Both the position numbers and the translations under genes were made by a program. The notes beneath the pieces were generated by a model. It worked only from the letters and a program-made list of their open reading frames with translations, was not told the origin of the DNA and did no database searches. From assembly GCA_002694345.1 (NCBI GenBank), contig NZLV01000079.1, forward strand, positions 1 through 6,739: 6,739 nucleotides of DNA. Reading direction: 5' to 3'. This document shows positions 1 to 6,122 of this stretch, in pieces; position 1 is the first letter of the stretch; each line of letters opens with the position of its first letter. This DNA is from Maricaulis sp. GTDB taxonomy: Bacteria > Pseudomonadota > Alphaproteobacteria > Caulobacterales > Maricaulaceae.

Positions 1-1
1 C

Positions 2-451
2 CTGCGCCGGGATGCCGCGACACTGGCCGAGCCGGTGCCGCCGGCAGCCAATGACGCGGATCCGGACCTGCCTCTGCCGGCACCGCTCACCGACTGGATG
101 AGTGAAACCGGAACGCGGGTGAAGTGGGGTTATCTCGGCCCGGGCCTGTCCAAGGCAATCCTGTGGCGTGGCCCGGACGGTCAGCGCCTCTGGCTGCTGC
201 GCGCCCAGCCTGGCGTTTCGATCCCCCATCACGGGCATAACGGGTCCGAGCTGACCCTGGTGCTCAAGGGGTCGTTCTGGGATGGTGAGACGCAATACTG
301 TCCTGGCGATCTGGAGGAGGCGCATCCCGGTGTGGAGCACGACATCCGCATTGATGAGGGCGGGGAGTGCATCTGCCTGGCGCTCACCGAGGGCAAATTG
401 CGCTTCGACAACCCGCTTCTGAAGGCGTTCCAGCTGTTCACCGGCCTGTAG
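2..451 (+). CDS. ChrR-like anti-sigma factor, C-terminal cupin domain (5' end outside window)
   Basis: The frame is open from base 2, so the gene begins upstream of the window. The GTG at 35 is probably internal, not the true start. The visible 149 residues hold a Pro/Ala-rich linker and then a single cupin domain. The zinc-ligand pattern HxHxxxE is present, with His codons at 230-232 and 236-238 and Glu at 248-250, and the expected later His is at 338-340 (VEH). A CIC motif follows (Cys at 368-370 and 374-376), as in ChrR of Rhodobacter sphaeroides. ChrR proteins hold an ECF sigma factor (RpoE/ECF11 type) inactive through an N-terminal zinc domain and release it under singlet oxygen or related oxidative stress; the cupin part senses the signal. 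The N-terminal zinc domain would lie outside this window, and a sigma gene just upstream is expected but not seen. A plain cupin protein is the alternative, but the CIC context favours ChrR. Confidence 0.85.
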   Translation: MRRDAATLAEPVPPAANDADPDLPLPAPLTDWMSETGTRVKWGYLGPGLSKAILWRGPDGQRLWLLRAQPGVSIPHHGHNGSELTLVLKGSFWDGETQYCPGDLEEAHPGVEHDIRIDEGGECICLALTEGKLRFDNPLLKAFQLFTGL

Positions 452-486
452 ATTTCCGGCTGATGCGACATGACGCAGTTGTGCCC

Positions 487-518
487 TAGCGCCATGCGTC
501 TATTCTGCGTTTGCGCTA
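487..518. repeat. Short inverted repeat upstream of the LacI-family gene
   Basis: TAGCGC at 487-492 and GCGCTA at 513-518 form an exact 6-bp inverted pair separated by 20 bp, inside the 113-bp gap before the repressor. LacI-family genes are often autoregulated, so this could be part of an operator. The spacing is long for one classical LacI operator, which is usually a compact palindrome, so the role is speculative and chance is quite possible. Confidence 0.2.
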
Positions 519-564
519 CCATTGTGTCAGCCAAGCGTCGTCAACAGCCGGGTCGCCCTTCAAA

Positions 565-1632
565 ATGAGCGTGAAGACACGGGCCAACAAGCAAACAGGC
601 GCCACCATCAAGGACGTTGCCCAGCATGCGGGCGTGTCGGCGATGACGGTGTCCCGGGTGCTCAATGCCGAGCCGAATGTCCGCGAGGAAACCCGCGAAC
701 GCGTTCAGGCGGCCATTCGCGAGCTGAATTACCGGCCCAATCTGTCGGCGCGCAGCCTGGCGCGCGCCAATACGTATTTTCTTGGCCTGCTCTACGACAA
801 TCCCAGCGCCGGCTATATCAGCGAACTCCTGATCGGCGCGCTGAACCGCAGCCGCAAGGCGGGCTATCACCTCGTCGTGGAGAGTTGCGGTGCTGCCGAG
901 CAGGACTGGGAAGACTCCATCGCCAACATGCTGCGGACGTCGAATTTCGACGGTGTGATCATTCCGCCGCCGGTCTGCGACAATGCTGCTGTGCTGGCTG
1001 CGCTTGACGCTGCCGGCCTGCCCTATGTGCGCATCTCGCCGGATGTCGAGAATGATGCCGCGCCGCGGATCGTGACCGACGATCGCGCCGCCGCCCGGCG
1101 CATGACGGACTATCTTCTGGAACTGGGTCATCGCCGGATTGGCTTCATCCGGGGCCCGGAAACCCATGGTGCCAGCCGCGAACGTTTCCAGGGCTATTGC
1201 GATGCTCTCGCTGCTGCCGGTGTCGAGGCGGAGGCCAGTCTGGTGGCGGATGGTGCCTTCACCTATCGCTCCGGCCTCGAGGCCGCCGATGCCCTGCTCA
1301 GCGCGCCGCAGCGACCTACAGCGATATTTGCCAGCAATGACGACATGGCTGTCGCGGCCATCGCGACCGGTCATCGCCATCAGTTGGACATTCCCGGCGA
1401 GCTGACGATTGTCGGCTTCGACGACACCCAGACCGCCACCGCGATCTGGCCGCAACTGACCACGGTCCGGCAGCCGATTGCCACCATGGCTGCAGAGGCG
1501 GTCGACATGCTGGCCGACCGGCTGGACCGCATTCGCGCCGGTACGCTGGAAGAGGCCCCGCTGTGCCAGGAAATCGGCTCTGACATCATTGTTCGCGACT
1601 CGTCCGCCGCACCTCGCGACGGTACTCGCTAG
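565..1632 (+). CDS. LacI/GalR-family transcriptional repressor
   Basis: This is a 355-residue protein, the normal length for the family. The N-terminal helix-turn-helix is at residues 14-33 (TIKDVAQHAGVSAMTVSRVL), followed by YRPN at 56-59 and a hinge-helix segment LSARSLA at 60-66. The rest is a periplasmic-binding-protein-like effector domain with the usual landmarks: GLPYV, LGHRRIGFI (187-195), ASNDDMA (256-262) and VGFDD (283-287). ATG 565 was chosen because it places the helix-turn-helix at the usual distance from the N-terminus; the longer frame from TTG 511 would add an atypical tail. No clear Shine-Dalgarno precedes it. Such proteins bind palindromic operators as dimers and are released, or sometimes activated, by a sugar or nucleoside. 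No transporter or catabolic gene is adjacent here, so the ligand and regulon cannot be named. Confidence 0.93.
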   Translation: MSVKTRANKQTGATIKDVAQHAGVSAMTVSRVLNAEPNVREETRERVQAAIRELNYRPNLSARSLARANTYFLGLLYDNPSAGYISELLIGALNRSRKAGYHLVVESCGAAEQDWEDSIANMLRTSNFDGVIIPPPVCDNAAVLAALDAAGLPYVRISPDVENDAAPRIVTDDRAAARRMTDYLLELGHRRIGFIRGPETHGASRERFQGYCDALAAAGVEAEASLVADGAFTYRSGLEAADALLSAPQRPTAIFASNDDMAVAAIATGHRHQLDIPGELTIVGFDDTQTATAIWPQLTTVRQPIATMAAEAVDMLADRLDRIRAGTLEEAPLCQEIGSDIIVRDSSAAPRDGTR

Positions 1633-1641
1633 CACCCGCAC

Positions 1642-1671
1642 TTGCCGCTTTGCGAGGGGCGCGACTAGATT
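1642..1671 (+). promoter_or_regulatory. Candidate housekeeping promoter for the Hpt-STAS-PP2C-kinase operon
   Basis: TTGCCG at 1642-1647 and ACTAGATT at 1664-1671 resemble the Caulobacter sigma-73 consensus (TTGAC-like -35, GCTANAWC-like -10) with one mismatch in the -35 and two in the -10. The elements lie in the 94-bp gap between the LacI-family stop and the first gene of the signalling operon, leaving a leader of about 50 nt. The call rests on consensus matching by eye. Confidence 0.4.
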
Positions 1672-1686
1672 GCGTTCCGATGGAAA

Positions 1687-1707
1687 GCGCGCGCTGGATT
1701 CGCGCGC
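1687..1707 (+). other. GC hairpin in the presumed 5' leader of the signalling operon
   Basis: GCGCGCG at 1687-1693 pairs exactly with CGCGCGC at 1701-1707 around a 7-nt loop (CTGGATT). It lies between the candidate promoter and the Hpt start codon at 1727. No T-run follows, so it is unlikely to be an intrinsic terminator for the LacI-family gene. It may stabilise the leader RNA or have no function. Confidence 0.35.
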
Positions 1708-1726
1708 AAGACGGGGATCGAGACCG

Positions 1727-2053
1727 ATGAGTGACTGGCGGAGCCAGCCCGAGCTGGACATGGTGGCAATCTCGGCCCTGGTGGCTGCCGTCGGAAAGCC
1801 GGTTCTGGATGACATGAAGGGCCAGTTCGTGGCTGATCTTGAGCGTCTGGTGTCGGCCTATTCGGATGCGCACGGGGCTGAAAACCCGGACGAGGCCCGC
1901 AGTTCGGCGCACGCCCTCAAGGGAGCCGCATCCAATATCGGGCTCAAGCGCTTGGCCGCCCTGGCAGCCGAGCTGGAACAGGGCCAGGTCGAAGATGCCG
2001 ATGCCCTGCCGGATGTGCTCCAGTCCGCGATCCGCCATTTGCAGGCGGCGTGA
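1727..2053 (+). CDS. Hpt-domain histidine phosphotransfer protein (HptB-like)
   Basis: This is a 108-residue, single-domain Hpt protein, the usual size for a stand-alone phosphotransferase. The signature SAHALKGAASNIG is at residues 60-72 with the phospho-accepting His at 62, followed by LAALAAELEQ at 76-85, matching the second helix pair of the four-helix bundle. Such cytoplasmic proteins shuttle phosphate between the receiver of a hybrid sensor kinase and a downstream receiver. There is no kinase ATPase domain here, so it must depend on a kinase encoded elsewhere. It is the first gene of the operon, and the receiver-PP2C protein two genes downstream is the obvious partner. ATG 1727 was chosen because it gives a complete domain without overlapping the LacI-family gene; only a weak purine-rich stretch (GGGGATCGAG) precedes it. 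Confidence 0.92.
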   Translation: MSDWRSQPELDMVAISALVAAVGKPVLDDMKGQFVADLERLVSAYSDAHGAENPDEARSSAHALKGAASNIGLKRLAALAAELEQGQVEDADALPDVLQSAIRHLQAA

Positions 2054-2071
2054 ACCCCCGAAAGTCCTGAC

Positions 2072-2078
2072 AGGAGGT
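2072..2078 (+). promoter_or_regulatory. Strong Shine-Dalgarno for the STAS gene
   Basis: AGGAGGT matches the anti-Shine-Dalgarno almost perfectly and ends 4 nt before ATG 2083. It is the strongest ribosome binding site in the operon, which would fit the STAS substrate being made in larger amounts than the enzymes that modify it. That last point is inference. Confidence 0.7.
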
Positions 2079-2082
2079 CAGT

Positions 2083-2385
2083 ATGGAATTCCGGACCGAA
2101 ACCGCAGACGGCCAGCTGGTCGTGACGCTGTCGGAAATGCTCACCTTTGATGACCACGAAAGTTTCCGGGGGGTGGTGACGGCCATCGTCGACAGTGACG
2201 CCGAAACGGCTGTTCTGGACCTGTCCGGCCTGACCATGATCGACAGTGCCGGGATCGGTATGCTGCTTCTGGCCAATGACCGGTCGGCCAAACAAGGCAA
2301 GACGCTGCGTCTGCGGGGCGTGCAAGGACATGTCGCCAAGGTCGTGGAATTGTCCCGGCTGGAACAATTGATCCCGATCGATTGA
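2083..2385 (+). CDS. STAS-domain anti-sigma factor antagonist (RsbV/SpoIIAA/HsbA-like)
   Basis: This is a 100-residue protein made of one STAS domain, the typical length for RsbV, SpoIIAA and HsbA. The diagnostic strand-helix segment LDLSGLTMIDSAGIGMLL spans residues 45-62. Ser55 in IDSAG is at the position phosphorylated in SpoIIAA and RsbV. The C-terminal part (LRLRGVQGHVAKVVEL) gives the last strand and helix. In this family the unphosphorylated form binds a kinase/anti-sigma or another effector, and phosphorylation on Ser switches binding off. Immediate neighbours supply both enzymes: a PP2C phosphatase starting 1 nt after this stop, and an RsbW-type kinase after that. It begins 29 nt after the Hpt gene behind an excellent ribosome binding site. 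Confidence 0.93.
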   Translation: MEFRTETADGQLVVTLSEMLTFDDHESFRGVVTAIVDSDAETAVLDLSGLTMIDSAGIGMLLLANDRSAKQGKTLRLRGVQGHVAKVVELSRLEQLIPID

Positions 2386-2386
2386 G

Positions 2387-3574
2387 ATGCTGAAAAGTCC
2401 ACACAACCCGGTCCGGACCATCGAGGATGATGACATCACCTCGGCCCGGATTCTGGTCGTGGATGATCTGGAATCCTCGCGCCGGTTGATCGGTGCGGTG
2501 CTGGAACAGGCCGGCTTTCGCCATCTCGATTTCGCTGAGGATGGACCGACCGCGCTCGAACGGATGGCCCACAAGCCGGACATGGTCGTGCTCGACATCG
2601 TGATGCCGGGTCTGGACGGGTTCCAGGTCTGCCAGCGCATCCGCGCCGAGCTGAGCCGCGAGATCCCGATCCTGATGCAGACCGGCATGCAGGAGGATGA
2701 TTACCGGGTCCGGGCCTTCGATGCCGGGGCTTCGGACATTGTCTCCAAACCGATCGATGCCGGTGAACTGGTCTCGCGGGTCCGCCTGCACCTGGAACGC
2801 CGACGCATGATGTCAAGCCTGCAGGTCTATCGCCGCCGCATGGAAGAGGATTTGCGCGTGGCCCAGGCGATGCAGCAATCCCTGCTGAAGCCGGCTGGCG
2901 AGATCGAAGCGATCGTGAAGCCCCGCCGGGCCGGACTGTCCACTTTCTACCGGGCGTCCAACACGCTGGGGGGTGATCTCTGGCAGGTCTTCCCGGTGGA
3001 CGAGACCCGGTTCGGCCTGTTCATGGTCGACTTGTCCGGGCATGGCGTGTCGGCGGCCATCAACGCGTTCCGGGTTCACATGCTGGCGGCCGGCATGTCC
3101 GATTTGGCGGACCAGCCCGGGGCCTGGATGGAAGCGCTGAATCGCGCCCTGGTGGACATGTTGCCTGTCGAACAGTTTGCGACGGGCTTCTATGGTCTGG
3201 TCGATGTTCCGGGCGGGGTGATGCAATATGCGGCGGCGGCGTCGCCTTCACCCCTGCACTATCGCGCGGACGGGAGTTGGACAGCGCTGGATGCGTCCGG
3301 CCTGCTGTTGGGCTGCGATGCGCGCGCGGTCTATCCCGTGCGGCAATGCCCGCTGGGTGCCGGAGACCGGGTCTTTGTCTACAGCGATGCGCTCTACGAG
3401 AATTTCCGCAATCCAACGGCCGCCCTGGACACGCCCCAGCTGGCGGATGTCGTTGGCACAGCGTTGACGGGCGGAGCGGATTTCCAATCGGCCCTGCTGC
3501 AGCGTCTGTTCGGATCGGCCGATGCGCATGTCGATGATGATTTGACCTGGCTCCTGCTGGAGGCCGGGGCATGA
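2387..3574 (+). CDS. Response regulator with PP2C-type serine phosphatase output (REC-SpoIIE/RsbU, HsbR-like)
   Basis: This 395-residue cytoplasmic protein has a receiver at about 20-135: acidic pair D26/D27, phospho-acceptor D70 in VVLDIVMPG, Thr99 and Lys121-Pro122. A helical linker at about 135-170 (RMEEDLRVAQAMQQSLLKP) is the signal helix typical of RsbU-like phosphatases. A PP2C/SpoIIE domain follows at about 180-392, with metal-binding motifs GGDLW (D197), DLSGHG (D215), SDALYE (D334) and DDDLT (383-387). The usual Gly of SDG is Ala335, a mild deviation; the metal-binding Asp residues are kept, so activity is expected. Phosphorylation of D70, probably by the upstream Hpt protein, should control dephosphorylation of the STAS protein. 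Its ATG begins 1 nt after the STAS stop, and its stop overlaps the next start by ATGA. Unlike Pseudomonas HsbR, it has no kinase domain at its C-terminus. Confidence 0.93.
   Translation: MLKSPHNPVRTIEDDDITSARILVVDDLESSRRLIGAVLEQAGFRHLDFAEDGPTALERMAHKPDMVVLDIVMPGLDGFQVCQRIRAELSREIPILMQTGMQEDDYRVRAFDAGASDIVSKPIDAGELVSRVRLHLERRRMMSSLQVYRRRMEEDLRVAQAMQQSLLKPAGEIEAIVKPRRAGLSTFYRASNTLGGDLWQVFPVDETRFGLFMVDLSGHGVSAAINAFRVHMLAAGMSDLADQPGAWMEALNRALVDMLPVEQFATGFYGLVDVPGGVMQYAAAASPSPLHYRADGSWTALDASGLLLGCDARAVYPVRQCPLGAGDRVFVYSDALYENFRNPTAALDTPQLADVVGTALTGGADFQSALLQRLFGSADAHVDDDLTWLLLEAGA
3571..3574 (+). other. ATGA start-stop overlap coupling phosphatase and kinase genes
   Basis: The kinase ATG (3571-3573) overlaps the TGA (3572-3574) of the receiver-PP2C gene. 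This is the classic arrangement for translational coupling and suggests that the two antagonistic enzymes are made in a fixed ratio. Confidence 0.85.
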
Positions 3575-4422
3575 GGGCGCGCAAGAAGGATCGCATCTGG
3601 CTGGCGCTTGCGCCGGGTCCTGTCACCGATACCCTGGCCGAGGTGCTTGTTGCCGAGGCCGGAGACCGGGTCGTTGTCGGGCCGGACCTCCCGGCTGAAG
3701 GCGAAATCGGGATTGTGGTCGCCGATCAGGCTCATGTCCGCGCCATTGCCCTGGCCCAGGGCCGGGCGTCCGACGCTTTCCAGTCCGTCCTGCTGAGCCA
3801 CGGGACCGATGAAACGGTCCAGGCCGATTTCGTCCTGCCGCCCGACTCCGATCCGGCAACATTGGTGGCCATTGTCCGGATCGCCCGGGACTTCCAGGAG
3901 GAAGTGGCCAATCTCCGCGCCGACGTGGCATCGCGCCGGTCTGCGGTCGGGACCATTATGTCCGGCCAGTTCGAGTTTCGCACGCTCGATGAGGCGCGCA
4001 ATCTGGCCACCATGCTGGCTCTGGCCTGTCCCAATTCCGATCTCGTCGCCGTGGGCTTGCAGGAATTGCTGGTGAATGCGGTCGAGCACGGCAATCTGGA
4101 GATCGGGGCGCAGGAAAAGCAGGACCTGCTCCTGTCCGGACAATGGCGCGCGGAAATTGAGAAACGGCTCCTGGACCCTCGCTATGCGGCGCGTCGCGTG
4201 ATCGTCAATTTCACGCGGGGGCGCCGCATGATTTCCCTGACCATCCAGGACGACGGCTCCGGGTTCGACCATGCCGCCCTCGAGGGCGAAGACGGCACTG
4301 GCACCGGCTATCGCGGCCGGGGCATCGCGATGGCGCGCTCCCTGTCTTTCGCGTCGGTCACCTACATGGGAAGTGGCAATCTGGTCGAAGCCACCATCCT
4401 GCTCGACCCGGCTGCTGCATAA
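3571..4422 (+). CDS. RsbW/SpoIIAB-type ATPase (serine kinase) with a degenerate receiver-like N-terminus
   Basis: This is a 283-residue protein. Residues about 130-281 form a GHKL ATPase of the anti-sigma/serine-kinase class: N box ELLVN (E165, N169) with HGN at 173-175, G1 box DDGSGF (227-232), and a Gly-rich G2 region GYRGRGIAMAR (246-256). A charged insert at about 176-210 is longer than in small RsbW proteins. Residues about 8-105 alternate strands and helices like a receiver. The acidic pair is absent (A14, P15), the conserved Lys is Pro90 in FVLPP, and D52 may sit near the acceptor position, so it is best described as a pseudo-receiver. A helical linker follows (about 105-125). By family knowledge it should phosphorylate the STAS protein and sequester or release a target. 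The ATGA overlap at 3571-3574 couples it to the phosphatase gene. A non-kinase ATPase role is possible. Confidence 0.85.
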   Translation: MRARKKDRIWLALAPGPVTDTLAEVLVAEAGDRVVVGPDLPAEGEIGIVVADQAHVRAIALAQGRASDAFQSVLLSHGTDETVQADFVLPPDSDPATLVAIVRIARDFQEEVANLRADVASRRSAVGTIMSGQFEFRTLDEARNLATMLALACPNSDLVAVGLQELLVNAVEHGNLEIGAQEKQDLLLSGQWRAEIEKRLLDPRYAARRVIVNFTRGRRMISLTIQDDGSGFDHAALEGEDGTGTGYRGRGIAMARSLSFASVTYMGSGNLVEATILLDPAAA

Positions 4423-4464
4423 GCGGCGCGCCGACGCGAAACTTTCATTGGCATTCCGCGATTG

Positions 4465-4480
4465 AGGCCATTAGGCCATG
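4465..4480. repeat. Tandem 8-bp near-repeat upstream of the alkaline phosphatase
   Basis: AGGCCATT (4465-4472) is followed directly by AGGCCATG (4473-4480), identical in 7 of 8 bases, within the 88-bp gap before the phosphatase gene. An 8-bp period does not match the 11-bp period of PhoB sites. The gap also holds the perfect palindrome CGGCGCGCCG (4424-4433) just after the kinase stop. It has no loop and no T-run, so I see no clear terminator. Confidence 0.3.
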
Positions 4481-4510
4481 CATTCCCGCCGTAAAGAGGA
4501 TGCTGTTGCG

Positions 4511-6004
4511 ATGAAAACCCTGTCTGTCCTGTCCCTGTTCCTGGCCGCGTCTGCCCTGTCATCGACCGCGCTGGCGCAAACGGATCCGACAGGGGCCAGC
4601 CAGGATAGCTGGGCCCGGGCCCAGGCCGAAGTGGCCCGCCGCCAAGCGGTTGAAGTGCGGCCCCAGCAGGCCCGCAATGTGATCCTCTTCATCGCGGACG
4701 GAATGAGCATTCCGACGATCTCCGCCGGCCGGATTTTCCTGGGTGAGCATACAGGGGAAGGCGAAACCCAGACCTATGTGTTCGAAGGGCTCGATCAGAC
4801 GGCTCTGGTTCGCACCTATAATACGGATGCCCAGGTCGCGGACTCGGCCAGCACCGCGACGGCGCTCGTGACCGGCTACAAGACCCGCACCGGGGCCATC
4901 AGCGTGGTCGCGGACCAGGGTTTCGAGGCGTGTGCTCCGGATGCAGAGTTTCCGTCCACCCTGGTGGAAATCGCGGAGCGCCAGGGCCTGGCCACGGGTG
5001 TTGTGAGCACGGCACGCCTGACCCATGCCACGCCGGCGACGATGTATGCCCACAGCCTCAGCCGGAATTGGGAAAGTGATGCCGACATGCCGGACATGGC
5101 GCGTGCGGCAGGCTGCCAGGATATCGCCGCGCAATTGCTGGCTTTCTCTGTCGGCGACGGCCTGGAGGTCGCCATGGGCGGCGGCCGGGCCAACTTCCTG
5201 CCGGTGGATGCGGGTGGGCACCGTGCAGACGGGCGCGACCTGATCGCCGCCTGGCCGGGGGATGTGGTCCAGGATCGCGAAGGTTTGCTGGCCCTCCCGG
5301 CTGCGTCGGATGCGCCGGTTCTGGGGCTCTTCAATGACAGTCACATGTCCTATGAGGCCGACCGGGCAGAGACCTCCGAACCCTCGCTCGCCGACATGAC
5401 CGCCTTCGCGATCGACCGCTTGTCCGGGCATGAGGAAGGCTATGTCCTGATGGTCGAGGCCGGGCGGGTGGATCATGCCCACCACGCCACCAATGCCTAT
5501 CGCGCACTGAGTGATATGGAGGCGTTCGACGCGGCCATCGCCGCCGCGCTCGCCCGTGTCGATCTGGACGAGACGCTGGTCATCGTCACCGCAGACCATG
5601 GTCACACCATGACTTTTGCCGGCTATCCGGCGCGTGGCAATCCAATCCTCGGCCTGGTGCGCCGCTCTGATCCGCGCCAGCCGGGCAGCGAACCGCGACT
5701 GACCCTGGACGAAAGCGGCCGGCCCTACACCACGCTGGGCTATCGCAACGGGCATAATGTGCGGACGCCGGACAGTCCGGCGCTCGATGAGGCGGACACG
5801 CTCCATCCCGATTATCGCCAGGAAGTTCTGGTCGAGCTGGAAGACGAAACCCATTCCGGGGCGGACGTCGCGCTCTACGCGTCGGGTCCGCGCTCGCACT
5901 GGTTCTCGGGTTCTCTGGAGCAGAACACGATTTTCCATCTGATCGCGGCGGCCCTGGGTTGGCAGGACGATGCCGGCAATGCGGACTTTTCGTCGCAGGA
6001 ATAG
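4511..6004 (+). CDS. Secreted alkaline phosphatase, PhoA family
   Basis: This 497-residue preprotein hydrolyses phosphomonoesters in the periplasm or outside the cell to release phosphate. ATG 4511 was chosen over ATG 4478 because it gives a clean Sec signal peptide (MKTLSVLSLFLAASALSSTA, then cleavage after ALA at 20-22) with AGAGGA at 4495-4500 upstream; the earlier start adds a charged tail. Active-site landmarks are all present: metal-binding D63 in IADGM, nucleophile S112 in ADSAST, THATPA at 171-176 (H172, T174), E316 in VEAGRVD, D321 and H325 in DHAHH, D362-H363 in TADHGH, and H448 in ETHSG. H172 and H322 replace E. coli D153 and K328, giving the pair seen in mammalian and many marine enzymes. 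Only two cysteines (C141, C202) are visible. Expression under phosphate starvation is likely for the family, but I found no convincing Pho box. Confidence 0.95.
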   Translation: MKTLSVLSLFLAASALSSTALAQTDPTGASQDSWARAQAEVARRQAVEVRPQQARNVILFIADGMSIPTISAGRIFLGEHTGEGETQTYVFEGLDQTALVRTYNTDAQVADSASTATALVTGYKTRTGAISVVADQGFEACAPDAEFPSTLVEIAERQGLATGVVSTARLTHATPATMYAHSLSRNWESDADMPDMARAAGCQDIAAQLLAFSVGDGLEVAMGGGRANFLPVDAGGHRADGRDLIAAWPGDVVQDREGLLALPAASDAPVLGLFNDSHMSYEADRAETSEPSLADMTAFAIDRLSGHEEGYVLMVEAGRVDHAHHATNAYRALSDMEAFDAAIAAALARVDLDETLVIVTADHGHTMTFAGYPARGNPILGLVRRSDPRQPGSEPRLTLDESGRPYTTLGYRNGHNVRTPDSPALDEADTLHPDYRQEVLVELEDETHSGADVALYASGPRSHWFSGSLEQNTIFHLIAAALGWQDDAGNADFSSQE

Positions 6005-6016
6005 AAATATCGTGCT

Positions 6017-6034
6017 GTTCAGCTAGGGTTCAGC
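6017..6034. repeat. Direct repeat GTTCAGC with 11-bp period, upstream of the secreted-protein gene
   Basis: GTTCAGC occurs exactly at 6017-6023 and 6028-6034 with a 4-bp spacer (TAGG). Two 7-bp half-sites 11 bp apart are the geometry bound by OmpR/PhoB-family regulators. The sequence only loosely resembles the PhoB half-site CTGTCAT. It lies 13 nt after the phosphatase stop and about 95 nt before the next start codon, where a regulatory site would be plausible. No intrinsic terminator is visible in the 125-bp gap. Confidence 0.35.
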
Positions 6035-6114
6035 GGCCCCTTCGTCTAATCTCTTGGAACTTGACCGGATCTGGTGGAGCGCAGGGGGTGCTTCCGGCCG
6101 GCCGAGCAGGCTCT

Positions 6115-6122
6115 GGGAGGGG
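6115..6122 (+). promoter_or_regulatory. Shine-Dalgarno for the secreted repeat-domain protein
   Basis: GGGAGGGG ends 7 nt before ATG 6130. The spacing and purine content are ideal, and the site fixes the start of a gene whose stop lies beyond the window. Confidence 0.7.

Noticed and set aside
541..1815. Long minus-strand open frame opposite the LacI-family gene.
   Set aside because: It is a shadow of high-GC coding sequence: no family motif, low-complexity Arg/Gly-rich content, and the plus-strand gene is unambiguous.
2064..2075. TCCTG-A-CAGGA inverted repeat overlapping the STAS ribosome binding site as a translation-control hairpin.
   Set aside because: A one-base loop is impossible and the realistic stem is only about 3 bp, too weak to hide the Shine-Dalgarno.
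4424..4433. Palindrome CGGCGCGCCG after the kinase stop as a terminator.
   Set aside because: There is no loop and no following T-run; it would not form a useful intrinsic terminator hairpin.
4442..4462. Possible Pho box upstream of the alkaline phosphatase (CTTTCAT at 4442-4448).
   Set aside because: The first half-site matches CTGTCAT at 6 of 7 bases, but the segment 11 bp later (ATTCCGC) does not match, so no proper tandem site is present.
4559..5938. Long minus-strand open frame opposite the alkaline phosphatase.
   Set aside because: The plus strand carries every catalytic motif of the phosphatase family; the antisense translation has no recognisable domain.
6096..6103. GGCCGGCC palindrome before the last gene as an operator.
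   Set aside because: Short GC-only palindromes are expected by chance at this base composition, and nothing supports a binding site.
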